NCBI RefSeq assembly: GCF_009740395.1
Contig: NZ_WOXT01000004.1
Location: 186,001 to 250,000 of the forward strand
DNA: 64,000 bases
From: Noviluteimonas gilva
GTDB taxonomy: Bacteria; Pseudomonadota; Gammaproteobacteria; Xanthomonadales; Xanthomonadaceae
Direction: 5' to 3'
Shown here: one piece after another, positions 58,201-64,000 of the stretch
Numbering within the stretch: the stretch's first letter is position 1
Layout of the letters: every line of letters starts with the position of its first letter
The notes under the pieces: model-generated
What the model saw: the letters and a program-made list of their open reading frames with translations, nothing else
The model's database searches: none
Told to the model about the DNA's origin: nothing
Position numbers and translations under genes: made by a program

Positions 58201-60620
58201 CTGGAAGCGAGGCCGCCGTTTGCGAGATGCGCGACTTCCAGCACCGTGCTGTTCTGGATTGAGGTCGTGCCGCTGTAGGTGTTGGCGGCCGTCAGGCGCC
58301 AATCGTTGCCGACGCCGTTGAAGATCAAGTTCAGCGTGCCGCTGGATTCGGAAATCAGGCCGTCGACGATGTTCGTGCCGCCGGTGTAGGTGCCACCGAA
58401 TCGGAGCGTGGAGATCGCGCCTGCCGCGTCCTTGGTGAGCGCACCACCCAGCAAGAAAGCGCCGGTGCCCGCATTGAGGATCGACAGCGTCGCACCATTC
58501 CGGCCACCGATCGTCCACGCGCGGTCCGTCGACTCACCGGCGCCCGTGTACGTCAGGCTGCCGTTGTGTGCACGCAGCGCGATGGTCGAACCCGCGCCGA
58601 GGTTCCCGTTGATGCCGCCGTTGCCGATCGTCGAAACGAACACATCCTGGTTGTCGCTCGTGCTCGCGCCCGCGTTGGCGCCCAGGAAGGCGGTGCCCGC
58701 AAACGAATTCGTGCCGGACAAACGCACGTCGCCCTGGCCGTCGAGCATCAGGTCGCCGGCGCCGGAGATCGCGCCAGGCAGCGTGACGTCGAGCGCCGCG
58801 GTGCCGTTGTCGATGAAGAGGCTGCGCGTCGCGCCGCCGAGCGCGATCGGATTGACGAAGGTCACCATCGAATCGCCCAGCGCCGAGCCGAGCGTCAACG
58901 CGCTGCCGGTGGGGACGAAGTTCGCGGTGTTCCAGGTGACGGTGCCACCCGCGCCGCCGAGGTTGATCGTGCGGTCGCCGCCGATGGCACCGAAGCCGCC
59001 GCCGCTGATCCATTGCACCTGGTCTGCGCCGGTGCCGGTGCCGCGGAAGAAGTCGCCCGCAGACGGCCGCAACAGCACGACGCCGCCATCGATCGCCAGG
59101 TTGCTCGTGCCGCCGGTGGCGCCCTGTCCGCCGGGCAGCGCGGTGGCGTTGTTGAGGATCAGGTTCACGAGCGGGCCGACGCGCGTCGTGCCGGTGTAGG
59201 TGTTGGCGCCGGAGAGTTCGAGCACGCCGTTGCCCGACTGGCGCGCAAGCGTGAGCCCACCGCCCGCGCCCGACAACACGCCCGACATCACCGTGTGCAA
59301 CGCACCGGTGCCGGTGCCGAGCGAGATCGTGCGCGTCGCCGCGCCCAGATCGATCGGATTGACGAAGGTGAGCGACGAAGCGCCGTCGGTGCCGAGGAAC
59401 AACGCGTTGCCCGCCGGAACGAAGTTGCCGCTGCCCCACGTCAGTCCCGCGCCGCCGTTGAGCGTGACCGTCCGATTGCCGCCGATCGAACGGAAGCCGC
59501 CGGTGTTGGTGAACTGCAATTGCCCCGCGCCCGTGCCGAGCGCGATCGCGAGGTTGTTGCTGGCGAGTTCGATCACGCCGGTGCCCGCCGCGCCACCGAC
59601 CAGCACGACGTTCGAATTCGGCGACAACGCGTTGCTGCCCGCCAGACGCAGCGTGCTCGGCACGGTGGTCGCGCCGCTGTAGGTGTTGTTGCCGGTGAGG
59701 ATGGCGCCGCTGCCGACGGCGGAGACCGAAAGCGCATTGGCGCCCGTGTCGGCGAAGTTGCCGCTGTAGGTGCCACCGTTGAGACTCAGCGTCGTGGGCG
59801 CTGTCAGCACGAATGTGCCGCTCCACGACCCGTTGTTGCCGATCGACACCGTGCCACCGGTGAGTGTGGCGTCGTACGCGAACAAGGCTGCGGCGGCGGC
59901 GCTGAGGGTTGAACCGTTTTCGAGCACGAGCCGCGCCGCGGACGTGTCGGTGCCCAATGCACCGGCGACGGCCAGCGTGAGGTTGGCGCCGTTGCGCACG
60001 GTGACCGTGCCCGGCCCGGTGCCGGTCCACGCCGAGCCGCTGAGGTAGAGCCTGCCGGCGGCCACGTCGATCGGGCCCGTCAATGTCTTCGTGCCGGCCA
60101 GGTCGATCGTGCCACCACTGGTTTTCGTGAAACCGACGGTGCCGTCCAATGTCGAGGCGATGACCAGATTGCCCCCGACATCAAGCACCGGCGTACCGAC
60201 CAACGTGAGCGTGTTGCCGCTGAGCGTGACGGTCGGGCCGTTCGACGTCAGGTCGCCCGCGGTGATCGCGGTACCGAGCGTGATCGTGTACGTGCCGTTC
60301 GACGGGAAGATCGCGCGATGGTCGCCGTTGGTCCACGCGACATCCGTACCGCCCGTGAGCGCGGTGTCCCAGTTGGTGAGCGCGGTGTTCCAGGTGCCCG
60401 CGCCGCCGTTGGCATTGGCCGCGGGATTGCCGCCGTTGACGGTGCCGCCATCCCAATAAAAGTCGGTGGCATGCGCTTGTGCGCAGGCGATCGCCAGCAA
60501 CGTCGGCAGGACAGCACGACGCAGCGTGCGACGCGACGCATTCGGCGATCGCGCGAGTTCGGAAACCACGACCCACGTGCCCAGCACGCGCGACCAGATG
60601 ACTCGGAAGACACGGTTCAT
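49263..60620 (-). CDS. Giant type V autotransporter with tandem beta repeats
   Basis: 3785 residues. An extended signal peptide region (MNRVFRVIWSRVLGTWVVVS, residues 1-25) leads to a signal peptide ending AQAHA (about residue 51). Residues about 52-1290 hold autotransporter-associated beta-strand repeats (patterns such as GNNTYSGATTV and GANTYTGTTRV). Residues about 1290-3330 hold long repeats in which blocks like LRANGTLGDGTDTLDVAGTL recur, with RTX-like GAGNDxL turns that may bind calcium. Four CGTG...DQC cysteine pairs occur at residues 1398, 1687, 1976 and 2393. The C-terminal approximately 285 residues (from about 3500, GFWMAFSGDQTRV) are the outer-membrane beta-barrel ending VGVRWTW. 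Exposed adhesin or biofilm function is likely. Confidence 0.92.
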   Translation of the reverse strand: MNRVFRVIWSRVLGTWVVVSELARSPNASRRTLRRAVLPTLLAIACAQAHATDFYWDGGTVNGGNPAANANGGAGTWNTALTNWDTALTGGTDVAWTNGDHRAIFPSNGTYTITLGTAITAGDLTSNGPTVTLSGNTLTLVGTPVLDVGGNLVIASTLDGTVGFTKTSGGTIDLAGTKTLTGPIDVAAGRLYLSGSAWTGTGPGTVTVRNGANLTLAVAGALGTDTSAARLVLENGSTLSAAAAALFAYDATLTGGTVSIGNNGSWSGTFVLTAPTTLSLNGGTYSGNFADTGANALSVSAVGSGAILTGNNTYSGATTVPSTLRLAGSNALSPNSNVVLVGGAAGTGVIELASNNLAIALGTGAGQLQFTNTGGFRSIGGNRTVTLNGGAGLTWGSGNFVPAGNALFLGTDGASSLTFVNPIDLGAATRTISLGTGTGALHTVMSGVLSGAGGGLTLARQSGNGVLELSGANTYTGTTRVGPLVNLILNNATALPGGQGATGGTSNLAIDGGVVLLRPSAGDFFRGTGTGADQVQWISGGGFGAIGGDRTINLGGAGGTVTWNTANFVPTGSALTLGSALGDSMVTFVNPIALGGATRSLFIDNGTAALDVTLPGAISGAGDLMLDGQGDVRLSGTNSFAGTAFLGANAGASTSDNQDVFVSTIGNGGINGNLGAGSTIALRAHNGSLTYTGAGESTDRAWTIGGRNGATLSILNAGTGAFLLGGALTKDAAGAISTLRFGGTYTGGTNIVDGLISESSGTLNLIFNGVGNDWRLTAANTYSGTTSIQNSTVLEVAHLANGGLASSIGDSSNAATNLVFQNGTAAAPATLRYIGSGDTTDRNFRSPVSAGGTFAIDASGTGALVWTGSLDGSGSSANHMILRGTSTHANTFAGAFTDNNAANAWVADVTKIDAGTWILSGDSNAQALGYAGNTTVNDGLLRIDSAGAVTGGLGTTSNHGASGSTQRSSLVAFGNTAAGASVNGGVLGLTAASGDFLRNLTTASSAFASNAGTAANADDDTYVQGVRWFGSGGFAAFGGTRTVNLGGAGATVTWNTGGFVTTGQRLILGDASADGTLVFANAIALGGATRGFEARDGSADIDGVLSGALSGAGSVQKTGTGTLALGANNTYNGVTAVDTGRLMIGTGGATGTLGNGSVTLGNGATLAFNRNNALTVANTITGANGTLSQIGTGTTTLTAATNTVGTTAVTGGTLAVTNTLVSGALQLGAGTLTVDGTMQAAGATTLAASGIAGTNGRINVNGTLRAAGDLGDGNDTVDVTGTLDTGAGTLALGAGADTLTVHDNANIGNVDGGLGVDTLNTNIATTAHVNALTGFETLLKTGVGVLQVSGASNFDTVNVNNGRLHVQAGGSIVGGASGSLIATVASGARLTVDGAFGCGTGDDTLTVAGTVDGSGTIDQCGGDDTLILRDGGSFALPGATSGGAHNLGDRVVLDNALAVTLGPGLFTGYEFLTKQNTGVATLTGAHSYANGTTILGGTLDVDGSLTTATLDMNNASALNVDGTVGNGAAALALTGDAATQAITVASGATLRANGTLGDGTDTLDVAGTLDTGAGVLALGAGNDGLIVHDGTSIIGGVDAGSGTDTLTANIATTATLGLATGFESLTKTGAGALLLAGPGASTFDSVSVASGLLRIASGASVGAGVGGTLATTVSAGATLQVDGAYGCGTGADTLDIAGALTGSGVIDQCAGDDTLTLRDGATLGLASPVQGGAHATGDRVVLDNASAMTLDGARIAGYEFLRKQGAGIATLTATHAFAGGATLAGGTLVVEDWLATPTLDMTGATTLDIAGTVQVGTSGAIPLALTGDGAAQTITVAAGGTLRANGTLGDGNDRLDIAGTLDTGAGTLALGNGNDTFVVHDNTTLLGTVDAGAGADTLETNIAGTAQLGALNGFEALDKQGAGTLIIAGPGASAFDSVDVSDGTLRVAGSANVGSATMSTQVAAGATLQVDGAFGCGTGINTLRVAGTVTGLGTIDQCGGDDLLELVDGAVLSGANPINGGAQSVADTVRLDIAGTFSLDASDIVGYERLDKTGAGTATLTGAQVYGAVSVGAGGLNVDGSIGAGGISMAANTELAIAAGGRIEGASSAGTVITGSAGTETITVAAGATLVASGNLGDGDDVLDVAGTLDTAGGTMLLGAGDDRVRIHETTVLGAAMVDAGAGNDLLDVNVTSAVTLGATTGFESLGKSGSGTLNVLGANAFTTVEVIGGLLQVANTGSLQASELTVASGATLRVDGTFTGTSGNDTADIAGTVSGAGSLDFGAGDDVVTLVDGANLANVASVTGGAGNDALIASVSSGSVALGASTGFESLQKTGGGLLTIGAGTSEFADVAIAGGTVRVDGTVNGMVGSAFDTTLATGATLEITASGAYGCGTGDDSITLAGTVTGSGRIDQCAGNDTLRIQDGANFAAFTGTIDGGADTLGDTVQLDNANALTFGAGAVINYENLAKTGSGTATLTGTQTYSGSTLLQGGTLAVEGALNTSTLLMGDGTSLTVDGLVQGLGGIATALTGSAGANTITVEAGGTLRANGSLGDGADLLDVIGTLDTLLGAINLGDGDDTLRIHDGSVVGHVDGGAGHDTFGTHIQTSATLGAVNGFEALAKSGAGVLHIDGPGVSDFANVDVLAGTLDIGAAGALQATTGGTLAVSVASGATLHVDGQLLGANGNDTLALGGTLSGAGTVALGAGDDRLVLSDGASLLRPVDGGGQTNGDTVVFDNAVDTTWNLANIVDFERLDKQGAATTTLTGNNAFDATRVLAGTLHIDGTLFTASVALGDDAALSVGGAVSGDGGIATTLTGTAGANAVIVDAGATFVANGDLGAGNDILDIAGTLDTGTGIALGDGDDTFKVYDTTAVIGAGIDAGAGNDMLDVNVGPSFNVPLPGLAGFESLGKSGAGTLHINGASDFLTVHVREGVLDIAASGSVQATTTVIDAGATLQIDGTFTGTTGDDSLVIGGTVVGNGSLWLGDGADHLTVQDGANLAGLATAIDGGAGIDLLETDIATTASLGGVQGFESLLKTGVGILHVDGPAASTFASVNVQAGILNVGAAGAIGGVAATTVAQGATLVVDGALTGTANNDTMVVSGTVRGGGAINLAAGDDTLTLLDGADLSGLTTALDGGAGIDTIDAQVQTGTLALAPTVNFEGLSKTGAGSLMLTGSQAFDNVQVVGGTLDVAEGATLTSGETFVGTGTTLDVHGAFAGTAGDDSFFAAGTVRGAFDFGGGNDTIEFALATLDNATIAGGAGNDRLVFRGMTLDAPLTSTGFERTELLDGSAMTLATSLATTLAIDASSRLNAQVGSRIDGAVENAGQIDVGAHRLAITGNYTGSADSVLDVFVSPANGTSGGLDIAGNVLGTTGVRFTSDGTEASVRELRVIDLSNDTLGDGGGFVAADADAHAQVRLEGTPWMWSFAQDQTDRDWYLRTTQETVVPEIPAVAVLHTIGGLPVRDATQRAFGRLNDARTHDDCRNADQDRDARANATVSADCSGFWMAFSGDQTRVSQGRGYAFSGDTNGVYIGADTQMHGTGERSVRAGWMLGYVDGNHWTDGSVAGVGPVGSGDANIRTYTPMAGFYLGNTWKNDAWLDFMLSAYLHDADVRTDASQDELRGNTLSLSANMGRRFAMGETWTIAPEFEIGADAVHWQDRYEFNGMDLNMADGLLGHARTALRFEREVERKSGTWRPWMLVGVADTISEPTVASSLLRMGTSEVVQRYANHDLGLQATVDFGVSARLRTGATAFASLSYASSLEGTEVERSGAEVGVRWTW
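53376..56429 (-). repeat. 289-residue super-repeats with cysteine pairs in the passenger
   Basis: Within the autotransporter the motif YGCGTG...IDQC recurs with its first Cys at residues 1398, 1687, 1976 and 2393. The spacing is exactly 289 residues (867 bp) twice and then 417. Each pair has its two Cys 22 residues apart. The surrounding 289-residue unit contains an NGTLGDGxDxLDVAGTLD block, a GFExLxKxGxGxL block and a VxLDNA block, always in the same order. Confidence 0.8.
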
Positions 60621-60786
60621 CGCAAGTTCCCCAAGGAATTGGGGAGGACGCTAAGGGTTCATGCGACGAATCGACATTGACACTTCGGGCATTCGAGCCC
60701 TTTCCCCCATGAATTGCCCGAACGGGCAGCGCGTTGCCGCGATGGTCGGCCGCAGTCGCACCAGGAGGATTTCGGGAAGGGTGCGC

Positions 60787-60841
60787 GGGGGGTTATCCCC
60801 CTCGAACGCGCTGCGCGCGTTCGATCCCCCTTGGAAGGGGG
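60787..60841. repeat. Three-hairpin intergenic repeat, type C copy 2
   Basis: Inverted relative to copy 1 at 39451: G5-TTAT-C5, then TCGAACGCGC-TGC-GCGCGTTCGA (60802-60824), then C5-TTGGAA-G5 (60826-60841). The order, spacing and flanking GTGCGC match copy 1, while the middle stem has different bases that still pair. It lies between the autotransporter and the LacI-type gene; the remaining 60621-60786 shows nothing recognisable. Confidence 0.75.
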
Positions 60842-60855
60842 ATGAGGGCCGATGG

Positions 60856-61914
60856 CTATTCGGCCAGATCGTCGGCGGCCATCGCGACCGAACCGCTCGA
60901 CTTCCGCACGATCAGGCTCGCCGGGATCATTTGACTTTCGACCGGTTCGTCGCGGATCGCGCGCAGCAGCGAATCGACCAGCATCTCGCCGGCGCGCTGC
61001 GTGTTCTGGTACACGGTGGTCAATGCGGGGTTCGCGAACCGCGCCATGGGAATGTCGTCGAAGCCCACGACCGACACATCTTCGGGAATGCGCAGGCGCT
61101 GCTCGGTCAACGCACGCATCGCGCCGAGCGCGATCAGATCGCTCGCCGCGAACACCGCATCGAACGGCTTCCCGCGCTCGAGCAACGTGCGCGCCGCCGC
61201 ATAGCCCGCGTCTTCCGAACTCTCGGCATCCACCTGCAACGCCGGATCCATGCCCACGCCGAGATCATGCAAGGCCACGTCGCACCCGCGATAGCGCGCG
61301 AAGAATTCCGGATAGTGCGTGCTCGCATCGCCGAGGAACGCGACCTTCCGCCGCCCCACCGAATACAGATGCTCGCCGACGAGTTGCCCGCCGTGGAAGT
61401 TGTCGCAACCGATCGACACGCCCGGCTGCCCCGGCAACACCGCACCCCAGCGAACGAAGTGCGTGCCCTGCTCCACCAGGCTTTCGAGCGTGCTCTGGTA
61501 CGCGAGGTAATCGCCGTACCCGAGCAGGATCAGGCCATCGGCCTTCATGCTGTTCTCGTAATCGGCGTGCCAGTCGTTCGACAACTGCTGGAACGAGACC
61601 AGCAAGTCCTGCCCATGCTTGGCGCATGCGCGCGTGATCGAACCGAGCATCGACAGGAAGAACGGGTTGATGTGCGACTCGTCGGGCGTCGGATCCTCGA
61701 ACAACAACAGCGCGATGCAACCCGCGCGTTGCGTGCGCAGGCTCGACGCGTGTCGGTCGACCTTGTAGTTGAGTTCGCGCGCGACCGCTTCCACGCGCTT
61801 GCGCGTTTCGATGTTGACCAGCGGGCTGCCGCGCAACACGCGCGAGACCGTCGCCTGCGAAACGCCGGCGCGGTAGGCGATGTCGACGGAGGTGGCCTTG
61901 GGCTTCTTGGGCAT
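60856..61914 (-). CDS. LacI-family transcriptional regulator
   Basis: 352 residues from ATG 61914. The N-terminal helix-turn-helix and hinge helix are seen in TSVDIAYRAGVSQATVSRVL and VEAVARELNYKVDRHASSL. A periplasmic-binding-protein-like effector domain follows (FDAVFAASDLIALGAMRAL, VVGFDDIPMARFANPALTTV). Most such proteins respond to a sugar or nucleoside; no sugar-metabolism genes are in the window, so the target is unknown. Transcribed divergently from rnr and followed on the same strand, after a type C repeat, by the autotransporter. Control of that gene is possible but not shown. Confidence 0.92.
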   Translation of the reverse strand: MPKKPKATSVDIAYRAGVSQATVSRVLRGSPLVNIETRKRVEAVARELNYKVDRHASSLRTQRAGCIALLLFEDPTPDESHINPFFLSMLGSITRACAKHGQDLLVSFQQLSNDWHADYENSMKADGLILLGYGDYLAYQSTLESLVEQGTHFVRWGAVLPGQPGVSIGCDNFHGGQLVGEHLYSVGRRKVAFLGDASTHYPEFFARYRGCDVALHDLGVGMDPALQVDAESSEDAGYAAARTLLERGKPFDAVFAASDLIALGAMRALTEQRLRIPEDVSVVGFDDIPMARFANPALTTVYQNTQRAGEMLVDSLLRAIRDEPVESQMIPASLIVRKSSGSVAMAADDLAE

Positions 61915-62008
61915 GACGGCCGAGGATGACAGGGCGAAGGCGGCCGTGTGAAGGCCCCGTGCGATGGGGACGGCCGTTGACGGTGTCCACATGAACAGGC
62001 GTGCGACC

Positions 62009-64000
62009 ATGGGCGCCATGGCCAAACACCCCAGCAAGCGCGGCTCGAGCCGCGGCAAGACCCCGAGTTCCGCCGGCTTCCTCCCGGATTTCGCGAAGCC
62101 CGCGAAGGGCAAGTCCTCCGCACCGCCCAAGAAAGGCAGCAGCGGCCCCAAGCACAAGGCCGCGCAGCGCCCCGGCTGGATGCCCGCCCCGCCCCCGATG
62201 TCGGCACGCGGCGCACCGCCGTCGGCCGCCCCGCGGCCCGCGCCGAAGAGCGACCCGCACCACGCCCGCGAATCCGCACGCTACGACCAGCCCATCGCCA
62301 GCCGCGAAATGTTGCTGCGCATCCTAGAGGCCAACGAAGGCCCGATGGATGCCGACGCCCTCGCGACCAAGCTCTCGCTCACCGAACCCGATCGCTTCGA
62401 CGCGCTGAGCAAGCGCCTGGGCGCGATGGTCCGCGACGGCCAGTTGTTGCAGAACCGCACCGGTTCCTACGCACCGGCGCAGCGCATGGACCTGATCCCG
62501 GGCGTGGTGATCGCCAATCCCGACGGCTTCGGCTTCCTGCGCCCCGATGCGGGCGCGCGTGCCGACGATCTGTTCCTGCCGCCCTTCGAAATGCGCAAGG
62601 TGATGCACGGCGATCGCGTGCTCGCCTCGGTCACCAGCGTGGATCGCCGCGGTCGCCGCGAAGGCGCCATCGTCGAAGTCCTCGAACGTCGTCTCAATCG
62701 CCTCATCGGTCGCTACACGGTCGAAGCCGGCATCGGCTACGTCGTTCCCGACGATCGCCGCATCCAACGCAACGTGCTGATTCCGCCGGGCGAAACGAGC
62801 AATGCGAAGCCCGGGCAACTGGTTGTCGCCGAACTCGTGCAGGCGCCCGATCCGCAGCGCCCGCCCATCGGCAAGATCCTCGCGGTGCTGGGCGACAAGC
62901 TGACGGCGTCGCTGGCGGTCGAAGCCGCGATCCACGCGCATGAAATCCCGCACGAATTTCCGCCGGCCGTGCTCGCCGAAGCGACCGACGTTCCGCTGGT
63001 CGTCGACGAATCGATGCTCGAGGGCCGCGTCGACCTGCGCAAACTCCCGCTCGTCACCATCGACGGCGAGGACGCGAAGGACTTCGACGATGCCGTCTAT
63101 TGCGAACCCACGCGCGAAGGCTTCCGCCTGGTCGTGGCCATCGCCGACGTCTCGCATTACGTACGCCCCGGCAACCCGCTCGACGACGAAGCCAAGCTGC
63201 GCGCGACCTCCGTGTACTTCCCCGGCTTCGTCGTGCCGATGCTGCCCGAGACCTTGTCCAACGGGATCTGTTCGCTGAATCCGAAGGTCGATCGCATGTG
63301 CTTCGTCTGCGACATGCAGATCGACCGCGAAGGCCAGGTCACCAAGTCGAAGTTCTACGAAGCGGTGATGAACTCGCATGCGCGCCTGACCTATACGCAG
63401 GTCTGGAACGCGATCGACGAGACCGCACTGCCCGAACTGCGTGAGGAAGCGCTGCAGGTGATCGGCGAACAACTGCCGCAGGTCCAGCGCCTGCACCAGT
63501 TGTTCCAGGTGTTGAAGAAGGCGCGCAGCAAGCGCGGCGCCATCGAGTTCGAATCCTCCGAAGTGCGCTTCGTGCTCGGCCCGCAGGGCGAAGTCACGCA
63601 AGCCGGCATGCTGCTGCGCAACGACGCGCACATGCTGATCGAGGAGTGCATGATCGCGGCGAACGTCGAAGCCGCGCGCTACATCCTGAAGAAGAAGATC
63701 CCCGCGCCGTTCCGCGTGCACGACAAGCCGCCGGAGCAGAAGTACACGGACCTGCTGGAATTCCTCAAGGAATTCCACCTCAAGATGCCGCCGTGGTCGA
63801 AGGTCGAACCGCGCGACTTCACGGCGTTGCTGAAGAAGATCCGCGAGCGCCCGGATGCCACGTTGCTGGAATCGGTGCTGCTGCGCAGCCAATCGCTCGC
63901 GGTGTATGCGGCGGAGAACCTCGGCCACTTCGGCCTGGCGCTCGATGCGTACGCGCACTTCACCTCGCCGATCCGCCGCTATCCCGATTTGTTGCTGCAC
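62009..64000 (+). CDS. rnr: Ribonuclease R, 3'-truncated by the window end
   Basis: Processive 3'-5' exoribonuclease degrading structured RNA. 664 codons are in the window and the frame is open at 64000. The start is taken at 62009 (MGAMAKHPSKRG); ATGs at 61991 and 62018 are in frame and none has a clear ribosome-binding site. A Lys/Pro/Ser/Gly-rich approximately 90-residue N-terminal extension (SSRGKTPSSAGF) is followed by a winged-helix region (ASREMLLRILEANEGPMDAD) and cold-shock domains (IPGVVIANPDGFGFLRPD). The RNB catalytic domain has LVTIDGEDAKDFDDAVYCE, with its Asp cluster, and AHFTSPIRRYPDLLLH at the edge. The S1 domain is expected beyond the window. Confidence 0.95.
   Translation, partial: MGAMAKHPSKRGSSRGKTPSSAGFLPDFAKPAKGKSSAPPKKGSSGPKHKAAQRPGWMPAPPPMSARGAPPSAAPRPAPKSDPHHARESARYDQPIASREMLLRILEANEGPMDADALATKLSLTEPDRFDALSKRLGAMVRDGQLLQNRTGSYAPAQRMDLIPGVVIANPDGFGFLRPDAGARADDLFLPPFEMRKVMHGDRVLASVTSVDRRGRREGAIVEVLERRLNRLIGRYTVEAGIGYVVPDDRRIQRNVLIPPGETSNAKPGQLVVAELVQAPDPQRPPIGKILAVLGDKLTASLAVEAAIHAHEIPHEFPPAVLAEATDVPLVVDESMLEGRVDLRKLPLVTIDGEDAKDFDDAVYCEPTREGFRLVVAIADVSHYVRPGNPLDDEAKLRATSVYFPGFVVPMLPETLSNGICSLNPKVDRMCFVCDMQIDREGQVTKSKFYEAVMNSHARLTYTQVWNAIDETALPELREEALQVIGEQLPQVQRLHQLFQVLKKARSKRGAIEFESSEVRFVLGPQGEVTQAGMLLRNDAHMLIEECMIAANVEAARYILKKKIPAPFRVHDKPPEQKYTDLLEFLKEFHLKMPPWSKVEPRDFTALLKKIRERPDATLLESVLLRSQSLAVYAAENLGHFGLALDAYAHFTSPIRRYPDLLLH

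Noticed and set aside
62324-64000. Minus-strand open frame of 558 codons at the right edge
   Set aside because: It is antisense to rnr, whose RNB-domain motifs are unmistakable on the plus strand, and it shows only low-complexity Arg/Asp/His-rich sequence.

Overview
This is a high-GC gammaproteobacterial chromosome segment, most consistent with the Xanthomonadaceae, probably Lysobacter or a close relative. The evidence is the marker-gene order (ispH-lspA-ileS-ribF-murJ, rplU-rpmA-obgE, rnt, rlmB, rnr), an OprO/P-type phosphate porin next to pstSCAB-phoU, frequent GTG starts inside 4-base GTGA overlaps, and families of intergenic palindromes. No taxon-specific marker was searched, so the genus is inference.

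Layout. 1-5.9 kb: a czcCBA-type heavy-metal efflux operon (minus strand) led by a small secreted Cys-rich protein. 6.0-7.2 kb: three overlapping small regulators of the kind carried by integrating elements, with an upstream 9-bp palindrome. 7.3-8.6 kb: a divergent nickel/cobalt module, an RcnR/DmeR-type sensor and a DmeF-type cation exporter sharing a G-tract operator. 8.6-12.4 kb: an anchored DEDDh exonuclease, a possible acetyltransferase and a DUF4238 plus SEC-C protein. These accessory genes end at tRNA-Thr(CGT), a plausible island border. 12.8-26.7 kb is core: isoprenoid, lipoprotein and translation genes, lipid II flippase, S20, L21/L27/ObgE, a DUF937-OmpA protein, uvrA and a thioesterase. 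27-32.9 kb: copper chaperone, two crotonases, sulfurtransferase, Nudix hydrolase, a degenerate FKBP protein and nth. 32.9-39.4 kb: a phosphate-starvation regulon (porin, pstS, pstCAB, phoU) with Pho-box-like direct repeats at 11-bp spacing before porin, pstS and pstC.

39.6-41.7 kb holds the most interesting biosynthetic locus: a secreted EF-hand peptide with EGKCG-type motifs, followed by a DUF692 (MNIO) iron enzyme and a DUF2063 partner. This is a bufferin/HvfABC-type pathway making a modified, probably metal-binding, peptide. 41.8-44.8 kb: RNase T, a YegS-like lipid kinase flanked by a decayed copy of the rnt tail, a frameshifted membrane gene, a small membrane gene and rlmB.

44.9-49.2 kb is compositionally different accessory DNA: a divergent pair (a coiled-coil protein and a DUF3644/HEPN-like protein, a candidate defence module), a degenerate 21-bp tandem array and two small orphan genes. 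49.3-60.6 kb is one 3785-residue type V autotransporter with 289-residue super-repeats and regularly placed cysteine pairs. The window ends with a LacI-type regulator and the start of rnr, which runs off the right edge.

Two families of structured intergenic repeats recur in pairs. One shows a compensatory base-pair change between its copies, which suggests that the folded form matters.
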